Positions 28,951-39,629 of a stretch of DNA of 64,000 nt are shown one piece after another. The translations under genes were made by a program, and so were the position numbers. Below the pieces are notes generated by a model. The model saw only the letters and a program-made list of their open reading frames with translations, was not told the origin of the DNA and did not search any database. Origin of the DNA: Liriodendron chinense (taxonomy: Eukaryota > Streptophyta > Magnoliopsida > Magnoliales > Magnoliaceae); NCBI GenBank assembly GCA_003013855.2, contig ML058526.1, positions 62,001 to 126,000 on the forward strand. Reading direction: 5' to 3'. Position 1 is the first letter of the stretch, and the number at the start of each line of letters is the position of its first letter.

Positions 28951-31767
28951 TTACCCGTGAAAGATCTTCACGTTGTCGGCGTTGGTTGGCTCAGGAAGAT
29001 CCACCCCTCTCATGCTGGTGAGTCTGAGGGCGCCTCCAGGAAGTACTTCTCTGATGATCAGTGGCCCGTCCCACAAGGGTTTGAACTTTCCTCTGGGATC
29101 CGGAAGGTGCGACGGTAGAATCTTCTTCATGACCATGTCGCCTACCTTGAAACTTCTTTTCCGGACTCTCTTGTTGTAAGCCCGAGCGATCCTTTTCTGA
29201 TAGCACTGTGAATGACTTAGTGCACGCATGCGTTTTTCATCTGCTAGCTGCAACTGATCGAATCTGGCCCGTTGCCATTCTCCTTCTTCAATTCCGCTTT
29301 CGAGTAACACTCGTAGTGATGGTATTTCCACCTCGACTGGTAGGACTGCTTCCATTCCGTAAGTAAGCTCGAAAGGAGTAACGCCCGTAGCAGACCGTAC
29401 AGACGTTCGATAGGCCCAAAGTGCATATGGGAGCATATCTGACCAATCTCGATATGTCACGACCATCTTCTCGAGTATCCTGACGATTGTCTTGTTTGCG
29501 GCTTCTACCCCACCATTCATCTGGGGACGGTAGGGGCTTGATCGATGACGTTGGATCTTGAACTTGCTGAGGAAGTCATCCATCTTCTTGTTGACGAACG
29601 GGGTCCCATTATCTGTGATGATGGCATTAGGGATTCCATACCGGCATATGATGTTGTTCTTCATGAATTTGATCACTTGAGATGCTGCAATCGTGGTGTA
29701 GGAGGCTGCCTCTACCCACTTGGTGAAGTAGTCGACTGCCACAAGTATGTACTCGTGACCATTTGATGCTTTGGGACTGATCTTGCCGATGATGTCGAGT
29801 CCCCACATGGAGAAGGGCCAGGGGGTGGTCAGGTTGTATAACTCTGATGATGGGGCATGGATTTGATTCGCATGCTCTTGACACTTGAAGCATTTTCTGA
29901 CGTGCTTGCAACAGTCTGTCTCCATGGTGAGCCAGTAGTAGCCGAGTCGTAGAATCTTCTTTGCCATCATGTGCCCATTCATGTGTGGGCCACAGATTCC
30001 TTCGTGTATTTCTTTCATGATCTTTGCAGCTTCTGTTTCATCGACGCATCGGAGGAGGATGTGATTATAGGATCGCTTGTAAAGAACTTCGCCACTGATG
30101 GTGAACTGGCCGGCCAAACGCTGAATGGTTCGGCGATCTGTTGCTGTTGCTGATTCTGGATACTCCTGGGTTTCGAGATATTGCTTGATGTCGGCATACC
30201 AGGGTTTGTCAGGGACAGCTTCGGCTTCTTCTATTTGCAGGCAAAAAGCAGGTTCTTCTTGAATTTCGACTGTGAGCTCCCATTCTGAAGCTCCTTTTGG
30301 GATCTCGAGCATTGATGCGAGCGTGGCGAGAGCATCTGCAAACTGGTTCTTGGCTCTGGGCATGTATGAGAAGGTGATTTCCTTGAATTCTTCGATCAGA
30401 TTGTCAAGATACACATGATATGGTATCAACTTCTCGTCTTTGGTCTTCCATTCGCCATTGGTCTGATTGATGATAAGCTGTGAGTCTCCAAATACTCGTA
30501 GCTTCTTGACGCCCAAGATTATGGCTTCCCTTAAGCCAGCGATGCATGCTTCGTACTCTGCCATGTTGTTGGTGCACTCGAATGCGATGCGCCTCGAGAT
30601 AGGAATAGGGACATCATCTGGAGAGTAGAGGATTGCTCCAATACCACTCCCTTTAGAATTTGCTGCGCCGTCGAAGAATAACGTCCATTCATCTTTTTTC
30701 TTCTTTTCTTCCTCTTCAATGAGCAAGAGATCTTCATCAGGGAAGAATGTCTTGAGCGGCTGATAGTCCAGGAGAGAGTGAGCCGCAAGATGATCGGCGA
30801 GGGCCTGTCCCTTGATTGCCTTTTGAGTGACATAGGTGATGTCGAACTCAGACAAGAGTAGCTGCCATTTAGCTATCCTTCCAGTGAGTGCCGGTTTCTC
30901 GAACAGGTACTTGAGCGGATCCATGTGAGCGAGAAGGAGAATAGGGAATGCAATCATGTATTGACGGAGTCGCTGAGTTGCCCAGACTAGGGCGAGGCAA
31001 GTCTTCTCGATCGGGGAATACCTGGTCTCGTAGTCGGTGAACTTCCGGCTCAAATAGTATATTGCTTGTTCTTTCTTCCCGGTCTCGTCGTGCTGGCCGA
31101 GGACACAGCCAATGGCTTCTGCTGCTACCGAGATGTATAACAATAGTGGTCGTCCAGGAGCGGGCGGCACTAGGACTGGAGGATTCATGAGATACTTCTT
31201 GATGCGGTCGAAGGCGACTTGGCAATCATCATTCCATTCTTTTGGGACGTTCTTCCGAAGGAGCTTGAATATGGGCTCACAGATAGGTGTGAGCTGTGCG
31301 ATGAAGCGACTGATGTATTGAATTCTGCCGAGGAAGCCACGAATTTCTTTCTCTGTTCTAGGAGGGGGCATCTCGATGATTGCTCTGGTTTTGGTCTCGT
31401 CGACCCTGATGCCATCTTCGCTCACCATAAAGCCGAGGAGCTTACCTCCCATTGCACCGAAGACACATTTCTGAGGGTTGAGGCGAAGCTTGTACTTTTC
31501 TAATCTGTTGAATAACTTCTTCAGATCTTCAAAGTGTCCTTCAATTGTGCGAGATTTGACGATCATGTCGTCCACATATACTTCGAGCTCCTTGTTCATC
31601 ATGTCGTGGAATAATGCTGTCATTGCTCGCTGATATGTTGCTCCTGCGTTCTTCAGACCGAACGGCATTACCCTGTAACAGAAGGTTCCCCAGGGAGTGA
31701 TGAACGATGTCTTCTCACGATCTTCGACGGCCATCTTGATCTGATTGTAACCTGAGAACCCGTCCAT
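28951..31767 (-). CDS. Element X RT (C-terminal)-RNase H-second RNase H-integrase, 938 codons
   Basis: Opens in RT with MDGFSGYNQIKM and carries the catalytic YVDDMIVKS at about residue 65. The first RNase H (LLLYISVAAEAIGCVLGQ, ~205) lacks the usual first acidic residue, as is common in the Tat lineage. The second, archaeal-type RNase H has LFFDGAANSKGSG (~365), NNMAEYEACIAG, GDSQLIINQ and ADALATLAS. Integrase has the HHCC finger (HEGICGPHMNGH...CFKC, ~590-645), then D in GLDIIG, D in ITDNGTPF and E in GGVEAANK. The C-terminus ends at VKIFHG. The ORF starts inside RT because two single-base frameshifts near 31805-31840 cut it from the N-terminal part, so the copy cannot make intact RT. Confidence 0.95.
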   Translation of the reverse strand: MDGFSGYNQIKMAVEDREKTSFITPWGTFCYRVMPFGLKNAGATYQRAMTALFHDMMNKELEVYVDDMIVKSRTIEGHFEDLKKLFNRLEKYKLRLNPQKCVFGAMGGKLLGFMVSEDGIRVDETKTRAIIEMPPPRTEKEIRGFLGRIQYISRFIAQLTPICEPIFKLLRKNVPKEWNDDCQVAFDRIKKYLMNPPVLVPPAPGRPLLLYISVAAEAIGCVLGQHDETGKKEQAIYYLSRKFTDYETRYSPIEKTCLALVWATQRLRQYMIAFPILLLAHMDPLKYLFEKPALTGRIAKWQLLLSEFDITYVTQKAIKGQALADHLAAHSLLDYQPLKTFFPDEDLLLIEEEEKKKKDEWTLFFDGAANSKGSGIGAILYSPDDVPIPISRRIAFECTNNMAEYEACIAGLREAIILGVKKLRVFGDSQLIINQTNGEWKTKDEKLIPYHVYLDNLIEEFKEITFSYMPRAKNQFADALATLASMLEIPKGASEWELTVEIQEEPAFCLQIEEAEAVPDKPWYADIKQYLETQEYPESATATDRRTIQRLAGQFTISGEVLYKRSYNHILLRCVDETEAAKIMKEIHEGICGPHMNGHMMAKKILRLGYYWLTMETDCCKHVRKCFKCQEHANQIHAPSSELYNLTTPWPFSMWGLDIIGKISPKASNGHEYILVAVDYFTKWVEAASYTTIAASQVIKFMKNNIICRYGIPNAIITDNGTPFVNKKMDDFLSKFKIQRHRSSPYRPQMNGGVEAANKTIVRILEKMVVTYRDWSDMLPYALWAYRTSVRSATGVTPFELTYGMEAVLPVEVEIPSLRVLLESGIEEGEWQRARFDQLQLADEKRMRALSHSQCYQKRIARAYNKRVRKRSFKVGDMVMKKILPSHLPDPRGKFKPLWDGPLIIREVLPGGALRLTSMRGVDLPEPTNADNVKIFHG

Positions 31768-32222
31768 GAATGAGAAGATCTTGTATCCAGCAGTGTTGTC
31801 GACCTAGAGTGTCGATATGTGGCAAAGGGAAAGTCATCTTTTGGACTGGCTTTGTTGAGATCTCGGAAGTCGATGCACATTCGAACCTTGCCGTCCTTCT
31901 TCGGTACTGGTACGATGTTGGCGAGCCATTCAGGGTAGTTGGAGACTACCAAGAATCCCGCGTTGTACTGCTTGATGACTTCATCTCGGACTTTCAGAGC
32001 CCATTCTGGCTTCATTCTTCGAAGTTTTTGCTTCACGGGCTTCATATCTGCCTTGGTTGGCAGATGGTGTACAACGAGCTCTTCATCGAGCCCCGGCATG
32101 TCTTCATATGAGAACGCGAAGTTGGACAATCTTGGAGCTAGGAACTCTATCATTTTCTGTTTCATCTCAGGTGGCAACGATTTTCCAATGCGTACTTCCC
32201 TAGGGATCTCAGGCGTCCCCAA
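31768..32222 (-). pseudogene. Element X RT N-terminal part, frameshifted
   Basis: Begins FAFSYEDMPGLDEELVVHHL and continues with the YPEWLANIVPVPKKDGKVRM and CIDFRDLNKASPKDDFP segments of gypsy RT. The frame then slips twice between about 31840 and 31805 before rejoining the RT core frame at MDGFSGYNQ. Both slips look like single-base insertions. Confidence 0.88.
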
Positions 32223-32605
32223 GTTTACTATCTCGAAATCATCGGCTACAACATTGGCTTTAGATTAGAACTTTTTGAGGAGATCCTCAAGTTCGGGAGC
32301 AGGATCATCATCTTCCTCGTCCCGAGCTTCGTCCAGACCCATGAGCTCAAAGTCTAATTCGATGTCGAAATCATATGATTCGACTTCAAACTCATGCGAC
32401 TCTTTAGACGAACTTGGCACACTATTGAATGCAGGAAAAGAAATATTTTTTGATTTTTGAGATTTTTCTGAAATTGAGATGCTAGATGTTTTTGGTTTTT
32501 GAAAGTTTTTTATTTTTTTAGCTTTTCGAAATTCACGGGACTTTGAACAAGCGGGCATTGCAGACCATGATTGATCCCAACTTGTTCCAAAGTTCCGGTC
32601 GCTGC
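32223..32605 (-). other. Linker between protease ORF and RT of X; possible Ogre-type intron region
   Basis: Contains a short acidic segment (RDEEDDDPAPELEDLLKKF) in frame with RT and a basic AT-rich stretch upstream (about 32400-32540). Ogre elements are known to splice an intron between protease and RT. The T/A-rich stretch ending TTCAATAG near 32420 could be its 3' end, but I see no convincing donor. Confidence 0.4.
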
Positions 32606-35311
32606 TTAAACAGGCGTTTTTTTTTGGAAGCCAGAGCCCTCAGATGGCTCTTTGGCTGATTCAAAAGTGAGGGGAACGGATGACCATTCAGGACCCCACA
32701 CTTCCTCCCCTGAAGAGGTGGGGGTTGATGATTTGGGCGAAGAGTCACGATCTGGCCCAATGACCATGACTTCTTGCTGGTCAGGTTCGAGATCTGAGTC
32801 GTACTCAGTCCCTCCCGGATCACTTACCTCGCATTGCAGTTCGTCTGGTTCCACAGCTAGACACAAGTTTGGAACCTGGACATCAGACCAATCTAGGGCT
32901 GGCCACTTCCCTTTCTTGGTCCAATGGATGGGCTGCTTCTGCCCCTGGCTGATGATTGATGATGTTGACTTTGCAGAGATGGGCAAGTCGTGCCCCTTGC
33001 TAATTGGTGCTGAGATGGGCAAGTCGTGCCCCTTGCTAATTGGTGCTGAGATGGGCAAGTTGTGCCCCTTGCTGATTGAAGTGGGCAGGTTGTGCCCCTG
33101 GTTGCGAGAAGTGGGCAGGTTGTGCCCCTGGCTGATTGAAGTGGGCAGGTTGTGCCCTTGGTTGATTGAAGTGGGCAGGTTGTGCCCCTGGTTGAGAGAG
33201 GTGGGCAAGTTGTGCCCCTGGTTGGGAGCAGGTGTCAGAGTAACCTGGTCCTGAAGCTGCTGTATTTGTCTTCCTTCTTCGTCTTCATCATTTCCTCCTT
33301 CTTCTGGAGGCTTAGAGGGTTCGAGAATCTGATCCCATCGAATGGGGGGCCACGTAGCCCAAACTAGGCTCATCGGGAGGCCTTTGTGTAGTGCAGCCGG
33401 TTGATTCCCTCCTGGATCTTTGCAAGGTTCTCCTGGCTTGACGAATTGGATGGGTGAGCACCGAAATTTCTTCCTTCTCTTGTCCATGAAGGTTGCCCTG
33501 TATCCGAGTCCCCACTTGCGTTGGTTATATACTAGCGATACCTTTCTGGACTTGAAGTGATTCTTCATTCGGTATTTGAGGCTCAGACGCTCTGCCGGTG
33601 AAAAGACACGGTCCACCCTTATCGGTTCTGGATTGGCGATAGAGTTCACAGTCTCGAATTCGAAACTGTGAAACGGGATGTCTTCTTCAGAGTGCTGGAT
33701 ATCGATGACCGGGATGTCTGGTTCAGTGGCAGTAGCATTGGAAGGAATGATGAGCTCCTTCTCTGCATGGATAGAGATCACTTGATTTCCACAGATATAC
33801 TTCACTCGTTGATGCAGGGTTGATGGCACAGCTCCAACCTTGTGCAGCCACGGTCGTCCGAGCAGCATGTTGAAAGAGGCTGATATATCCAGGATTTGGA
33901 ATGTGATGGTAGAAACTTCTGGACCTATTTGTACCTCTATGTCGACCTCCCCTTCCACTGATCGGCGGGTGTTGTCAAATGCTCTGACGCATATGGTGCT
34001 GGGTCGGAATGAAGAAGGACTGATTCCCAGGCGTTCCGCGGTCTTGAGTGGGCAGACATTTAAGCTTGAGCCATTATCGATAAGGACCAGCGGAACACAG
34101 AGGTCTTTGTATCGTAAGGCTATGTTGAGGGATCGCCCATGATCTCGTCCCTCTGGTGGCAACTCATTATCGGTGAAGGTGATGGCGCGCGGAGCCAGTA
34201 GCTGTCCAATCATCAATGCAATCATCTCTGGTGCCGTATCGGAGGAGACATGAGCATCATTCAAGGTCTTGGCAAACATTTCTCGGTGTATGCGAGATGT
34301 GCAGAGTAGCTCCCATACTGAGATTTGTGCAGGGATTGACTTGAGCTGAGTTGCTACATCGTATGCGGCTTCATTTTTTCTGCCGAGGCCTGAGAGGACG
34401 CCTTTGGGATCTCCTCTGTTTTGATTATCTCTTCGGATGCAACGCCCGTTGGGATTCATGTTTCCCACTTCCGCACATTCTGGATAGTGCCATGGAACCT
34501 CTTTGTAGTTTTCCTCCCTTTTGCCTTCTAGGACCACTGGTTCTTGCAACGGTGCTGGTGTGGGTACCAGATCTTCCTCGTATAGAGCTTTTGCCTTGAG
34601 AACTACATTGTTGCCTGTGCTGAAGGGGTAGTATCGAGGCTTGTCTTCATAGACCACATAAGGTCGCGGTCCTGGCTTGACTGTTCCTGGGGCAGGAGGC
34701 TCCCATGGAATGAATACTGGTCCTCTTGATATGGCAGGAGGTTTCTCTGTTCGTCCGAGCTGCCGTAGCGTGATTGATATGCCTCCGGGACTTGCCCCTT
34801 GCAATATGACAGGCTTGGCTGGAAGAGCTTCTTCCAAGACAACGGGCTCTTGCTGCTGATGAGTGTAATCCTTCCATTGCGGATTGGATTGTTCTGGAGT
34901 TGCCCCTTGCAAGATGACAGGTTCGTATGTGGGCTCGATGTATGATTGTGCTCCTTCCAGGACGACTGGTTCCCAGCTTGAATGGTTGTAAAGTGCCCCT
35001 TGAACAACTGGTATATCGTATGGAGGTGCTCCTTCAAGCACTACTGGCTCGGAGATTGAAGGAAGAAAGGGACTTGCCCCTTGCAAGACTGGAGGAGGAT
35101 TTGTCGGCTCATAGGTGTAGGCATGAATGGACTGAATAGGGGAGAAGAAGCGATCGATATGGTCCCCTTCTTCTATACTGTTGACAGCAGGGCCACGAGA
35201 CGAACTGGGGTCCGTTGGATGCTGAGGCAGAGGATTCTGAAGGATGTTGGTGGAAGCTGCTGGAGAAGTTCCAGGGACCGAGATGACGATCTTGCGGTCA
35301 TCAATCAGGTC
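32606..35311 (-). CDS. Element X protease-containing ORF, in frame with Gag
   Basis: Reads in the same frame as Gag, separated by one TAA at 35312-35314; the first ATG is at 35086. The N-terminal ~110 residues repeat EPVVLEGA and PVILQGA motifs. The aspartic protease has LVLIDNGSSLNVCPL (DNG in place of DTG/DSG, as in Ogre elements) and the distal MLLGRPWLHKVGA. Next comes WGLGYRATFMDKRRKKF, resembling the G-patch-like segment of Tat elements. Eight tandem copies of GHNLPTS/GHDLPIS follow (33235-32960), then an acidic tail. Confidence 0.9.
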   Translation of the reverse strand, partial: DLIDDRKIVISVPGTSPAASTNILQNPLPQHPTDPSSSRGPAVNSIEEGDHIDRFFSPIQSIHAYTYEPTNPPPVLQGASPFLPSISEPVVLEGAPPYDIPVVQGALYNHSSWEPVVLEGAQSYIEPTYEPVILQGATPEQSNPQWKDYTHQQQEPVVLEEALPAKPVILQGASPGGISITLRQLGRTEKPPAISRGPVFIPWEPPAPGTVKPGPRPYVVYEDKPRYYPFSTGNNVVLKAKALYEEDLVPTPAPLQEPVVLEGKREENYKEVPWHYPECAEVGNMNPNGRCIRRDNQNRGDPKGVLSGLGRKNEAAYDVATQLKSIPAQISVWELLCTSRIHREMFAKTLNDAHVSSDTAPEMIALMIGQLLAPRAITFTDNELPPEGRDHGRSLNIALRYKDLCVPLVLIDNGSSLNVCPLKTAERLGISPSSFRPSTICVRAFDNTRRSVEGEVDIEVQIGPEVSTITFQILDISASFNMLLGRPWLHKVGAVPSTLHQRVKYICGNQVISIHAEKELIIPSNATATEPDIPVIDIQHSEEDIPFHSFEFETVNSIANPEPIRVDRVFSPAERLSLKYRMKNHFKSRKVSLVYNQRKWGLGYRATFMDKRRKKFRCSPIQFVKPGEPCKDPGGNQPAALHKGLPMSLVWATWPPIRWDQILEPSKPPEEGGNDEDEEGRQIQQLQDQVTLTPAPNQGHNLPTSLNQGHNLPTSINQGHNLPTSISQGHNLPTSRNQGHNLPTSISKGHNLPISAPISKGHDLPISAPISKGHDLPISAKSTSSIISQGQKQPIHWTKKGKWPALDWSDVQVPNLCLAVEPDELQCEVSDPGGTEYDSDLEPDQQEVMVIGPDRDSSPKSSTPTSSGEEVWGPEWSSVPLTFESAKEPSEGSGFQKKTPV

Positions 35312-37402
35312 TTATATGGCATTTTTCAAAGTATAGCATCGATCAGTGGCGTGGCCACGTCCTTGATGGTAGGCACAGTACTCATTTTCTCGGTAATTTG
35401 GAGGCAGAGGATGAGGCGGAGGCCTAGGTGTCATCAGAGTGATTAACTGCTTTTGTACCAGCGTAGTCATGATTTGACTAAGTGGTTGACTGAGTGGAGT
35501 GAACTTCCTGAACTCCCTGTAATTCTGCCTGTTCTGGTATGAGTATTGGCCATTTCCCCTGAACTGCTGCTGTTGTCGAGGTGGCTGTGGCTGAGGGTTC
35601 GGTTGTGGCTGATATCGCTGAGGCTGATGCTGAACTTGATTCTGCTGATACTGTTGACGTCCTTGTGGGGGAGCACGTTGATTTCCTTGAGCAGCGGTGT
35701 TGATGTTGTTTACCTCCGTTTGGCGAGGAGGAGAACCATTGCGGTTTCCATTCCCATGCCCGATAGGTCTTCCTTCCACTCTGTTCCTCTTGACTGGAGT
35801 GGCTTGATGAGGCCATGGGGAGATCGTCCCGGCCCGGATTCCTGCTTCAACTTGCTCTCCAGCACGGATCAATTGTGAGAAATTCGCATATGGATGCGAG
35901 ATGAGATATCCGGATATGCCTGGATATGTTGAATGAACAATCATGGAGATTTGTTCTTCATCGTCGATGGGTGTCCGCATTCTGGCTGCCATAGCTCGCC
36001 AACGTCCCACATAAGCTGATAGTGTTTCATCACTCCTTTGCCTGAGTGCTGCGAGGTCGGCTCTTCTGGGTGCCATGTTGAGATTGTATGCGAATCTGTC
36101 GACGAAAGCCTGGGAAAGCTGCTCCCATGTTCTGATGCGGTGGCAGTCCAATGAAGTGTACCAATCTAGGGCATCGCCCTTCAGAGATTTTTGGAACAAT
36201 CGAATGAGGGCCCCTTCGTTTCCTGAGATTGCACTCAGCTCTCCACAGAAGGCCTTGAGATGTGCTGTGGGACAACCGCTGCCGTCGTATCTTTTGAACT
36301 TTGGAACCTCAAAGTTTTGAGGTACCCGAGCATCTGGGAAAGGACACAAGTCTCTGAACTTGGTCGAAGGTAAGTCGATTCCTTGCTGTCGCTGAAGCTG
36401 ATTTTGCAAGATCTGGAACTGCTCCCGCAACTCGTCCAGTCCTGAGTGATCTGTTCGAGCGACTGGTGCCTCCTGGAGTAAGGCACGTTCTTCTTCGGCA
36501 TAGTGGTCGATGTCTTCGACCCTATGGGCTTGCTGAAAAGCAACCGCGGGTTGCTGAAATTGATTTGATGACTGAACTGGATTCTGATGAACTTGTGCTT
36601 GAAATGATGGTAACTGAACTGGAGACTGTACTGAAGGTTGAACTGGAACTTGCTGGAAATTGACTGGATTTTGCTGAATTGAAGATTGCTGGAAATTAAC
36701 TGGATTTTGCTGAATTGAAGATTGCTGGAAATTAACTGGGATCCCATCGGCGGGGATGTGCTGGAATTGAAAAGTGCTCCTGTTTGCAGGAGGCTGAGAT
36801 GCTGGGAAGTGACCCCCTTGTTGGGTATTCGCCACTGTCCGCTGATTGATGTGGGCTTGACACTGACCCCCATTGTGGGCATTCGCCAGTGCTGTCCCTG
36901 TTGCTGGAAATTGAATTGAAATCCCATCGGCGGGGATGTGCTGGAATTGAAAAGGTGTCCCATCGGCGGGGACATGCTGAGATCTACTGAGATTGTTGTT
37001 TGAAAGATTGACTGGAAGCTGACTGGATGTTCCTGCAACGGAGGTGCTCTGAGATGGCCTTGTCGTCGCAGGAAGATATTGAGAAGGATGCCCCACAGCG
37101 AAGGGCTGAGATGGCTGCTGTCGGTAGTCTTGGGCAGACTCCGATGGTTGTGCTTGATTTGAACTGGAGGCCGGGAGGACCCGGCATGGCTGCTGAGCTT
37201 GCTAAACTGGGCCAACCTGATTGTTGGCTGCTGCGGTGGTTTGTGCTTGCATGAATTGCAAGAGCATTTCTTGCATTGCTCTCATTCCTTGTGCCAATTC
37301 TTGTATGATTGGCGTATTGTCAACGGGCTGTTGCGCTGGAGGTTGCGCTTCGGTCATTTCGAGAGCAGGGAAGTGATGAGTTTCTTCTTCGTGGTCGGAC
37401 AT
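35312..37402 (-). CDS. Element X Gag, with one internal stop
   Basis: The ATG at 37402 starts MSDHEEETHHFPALEMTEAQ; the frame hits TAG at 37202-37204 and then stays open to TAA at 35312-35314. A long Gln/Pro/Asn-rich region includes tandem VNFQQSSIQQNP units. The conserved retrotransposon Gag domain follows (YDGSGCPTAHLKAFCGEL, SLKGDALDWYTSL, FAYNLNMAPRRADLAALRQR). The C-terminal zinc-binding motif is CAYHQGRGHATDRC. Both stops fit a CAG-to-TAG and CAA-to-TAA change. Confidence 0.92.
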
Positions 37403-37674
37403 GGCTTGCTGAGCCCGATTGCGGATTATGCTGCGGAAGGGAAGTTGTCTCCGCGTACGTTGAGCCCGAGGAGGCGCAATGGTGAGGACTGTACTCTACT
37501 CTTTTTGGGTTTTGGGATTTTCTATTTTTTTTTTGGTTTTGGAATTTTCTATTTTTTTTTGTGTTTGGGTTTGGGTAGAATGCTATGCAGATGAGATTGT
37601 ATGAGGATTAATGACTTTCAAGTACGGGAAGGATTCTGTTTTCAAGTTGGATCACGACTAGTGGGACTAGCTAA
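37403..37674 (-). other. Element X leader between PBS and Gag
   Basis: About 270 nt with two A-rich runs on the sense strand (T runs at about 37525-37560). No ORF of note. Confidence 0.6.
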
Positions 37675-37692
37675 TCCCCAGCAGAGTCGCCA
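37675..37692 (-). promoter_or_regulatory. Primer-binding site of element X
   Basis: On the minus strand this reads TGGCGACTCTGCTGGGGA, 3 nt after the 5' LTR end. Ogre elements are reported to use a similar PBS matching an arginine tRNA; I did not match it to a tRNA here. Confidence 0.85.
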
Positions 37693-37695
37693 TTC

Positions 37696-39230
37696 TGTGG
37701 ACCCTCGCCGATTTTTCCGCGCTCCCACACGACGTCGTTCTCCCTTTCCTTTCGGAAGAAGAAGAAGAAGAAGAGGTGCGTGCGTGCGAAATCGCCGTTT
37801 GTGCCACTGGCTTGCCTCGTTTTCGAGGGCTTCGTTTGGTTGTCGTATTGAGCTGGATGTGCTTAAATGAATTTATATAAGACCAGAGTCGCCACTAGCC
37901 AGTTACTTCGAATCTACAGTCGGCTAGACCCCGTAGAAACGTTAGAGAAGGGAATCCGAAGATTCCTTCCTCTAAAATGACTCCTGTTGATCTGCGGTCA
38001 GAGATTCAAGGTAAGGGATCACGGTTACAGGGTGGGAAGAGGTTAGGCACCCCACACACTGCCCGTACCGAAGTACGGTCTCTACTTCACAGAATCGATC
38101 GGATACTTGAAAGTCTAGTTTAATCCTCGTATATTCTCATGTATGATATGATGCATGAATGCGGGTCTGAACAGTAAGAGTTTCTGATGGGCAGGTTCCA
38201 ACAACGGGCAAGCCCAGAGCGTACGCTCGAACTGACAGGTGCTTAATGTAAGACGTATGCAGTGTGCTTGAATGATCAAGGTGTTTTATGGTGAAGCATG
38301 AATGCAGGTCTGAACAGTAAGAGTTTCTGATGGGCAGGTTCCAACAACGGGCAAGCCCAGAGCATACGCTCGAACTGACAGGTGCTTAATATAAAGACAT
38401 ATGCATGTGTACTTGACGGATCAAGGTGCTAGTAGTGAAGCAGGGGGGGTGGAAGAAAAGTAAATGTTGCACTTATGCTAGATGCGAATGAGATGATGCT
38501 GGAAAAAGAGTAGCTGGATGGACGGAGGTGTCGCAAGGGTTGGCTTCGAGTGGCTGGATCAGGACTTGGATGGCTTGGGAGGCTTGGACCAGTGGTCAGG
38601 CTGGGCTGGACCAGGGTTAGACTCTCCTCACTCGGGCTCTCCTTGGTGGAAAAATGGGCTAAGGGTGAAGAGATGGACTCAGAGCTCTCGGGCTGAAATG
38701 GACTCGAATGGCCTGTTGAAATGAGAAGGGGAGGGGGGTATTTATAGCAGCGGACAATGGCAGATTGCGTAATTTTGTCCGGGCTGCCTGCCATGGGCCG
38801 CCCGTACGGCCGCTCCTCGGTTTCCAGCGAGTACGGCCGTTCCCTCGGGGCTGCTGTTGGACTCGCTGGTCGACTCAGTGAGTTGACTCAGCGGGTCGAC
38901 TCGGTGGTTTGACTCGACGGGTTGACTCGACGGGTTGACTCGGTGTTTTGACTCGACGGGTTGACTCGACGGGTTGACTCAGCGGGTTAACTCAGCGAGT
39001 TGACTCAGTGAGTTTGACTTTTTTTTGGGTCTTTTTGACTGGACTTTTTTATGGGGGTTTTTCAGGGTGGTGTTTAGGACTGGGTTGACTGGGTTCAGGC
39101 TTGAACTGGGCTATGGAATGGGGCTTACAAGGGTGAGTTTGGCTGAGTTTGGACTTGGGATTTGGGGGTATGGTCCTCCGTTCAACCAGCTATCTCTACC
39201 AACAGTGTAGCCGAAGGTGGGGTGTCTACA
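37696..39230 (-). mobile_element. Element X 5' LTR, 1535 bp
   Basis: Partner of 14976-16508. Four substitutions, one 3-bp GAA-repeat difference and one 1-bp G-run difference. TATAAATA on the minus strand at 38739-38746, preceded in transcription by the GC-rich palindromic block at about 38775-38840 (GCCGCCCGTACGGCCGC). Confidence 0.95.
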
Positions 39231-39235
39231 GGGTT
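39231..39235. repeat. Right target-site duplication of X (GGGTT)
   Basis: Identical to 14971-14975. Defines the X insertion into the A LTR. Confidence 0.93.
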
Positions 39236-39557
39236 ACATGAACTCTCTTAAAACTTCTAAAAATATCAACTTTTATTCAAACTAGAACAATAAAAATCCG
39301 AACTTGAAGTAAAGGTACTTGAATCAAACTGAATTAAACATGAGATTAGCTGCAAGCTTCACCTCTCAGCCCTAGCTGAGAGGTTCTAGCCGAGCATTGT
39401 AATACTACAACTAGAATTGAAAAGAAAAACTAAATAAAAGCATGAAAAACTAGAAAAACCGGAATTGCCGGAGTTGTAGACGCTCCACGGTGCTCTTCGT
39501 CACTTTCCACGACCTCCAATCTTTTCTAGGATAGATTAGGGAGGATGTAGAGGTCCC

Positions 39558-39565
39558 CTTTTATA
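39558..39565 (-). promoter_or_regulatory. Candidate TATA box of the A LTR
   Basis: GCTATAAAAGGGG on the minus strand, ~70 bp downstream of the palindrome array. Confidence 0.65.
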
Positions 39566-39629
39566 GCACAAATCCGTCTTTCGCTTGAAATCTTCTGGAA
39601 TTGTGTAACTACTTATGCAGCTTATGCGG

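Larger units (their letters stand above)
14976..39230 (-). mobile_element. Element X: complete 24.3-kb Ogre-like Tat-lineage retrotransposon
   Basis: LTRs at 14976-16508 and 37696-39230 are bounded by TG/CA and flanked by a perfect TSD GGGTT (14971-14975 and 39231-39235). On the minus strand the order is 5' LTR, PBS, Gag, protease, RT, RNase H, second RNase H and integrase. A 12.4-kb 3' region with two opposite-strand genes follows, then PPT and 3' LTR. The size, GGCGACTC-type PBS, DNGSS protease, dual RNase H and accessory ORFs point to the Ogre/Tat lineage. I count only four substitutions and two small indels between the LTRs, so insertion is very recent, yet gag-pol contains stops and frameshifts. 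Confidence 0.95.
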
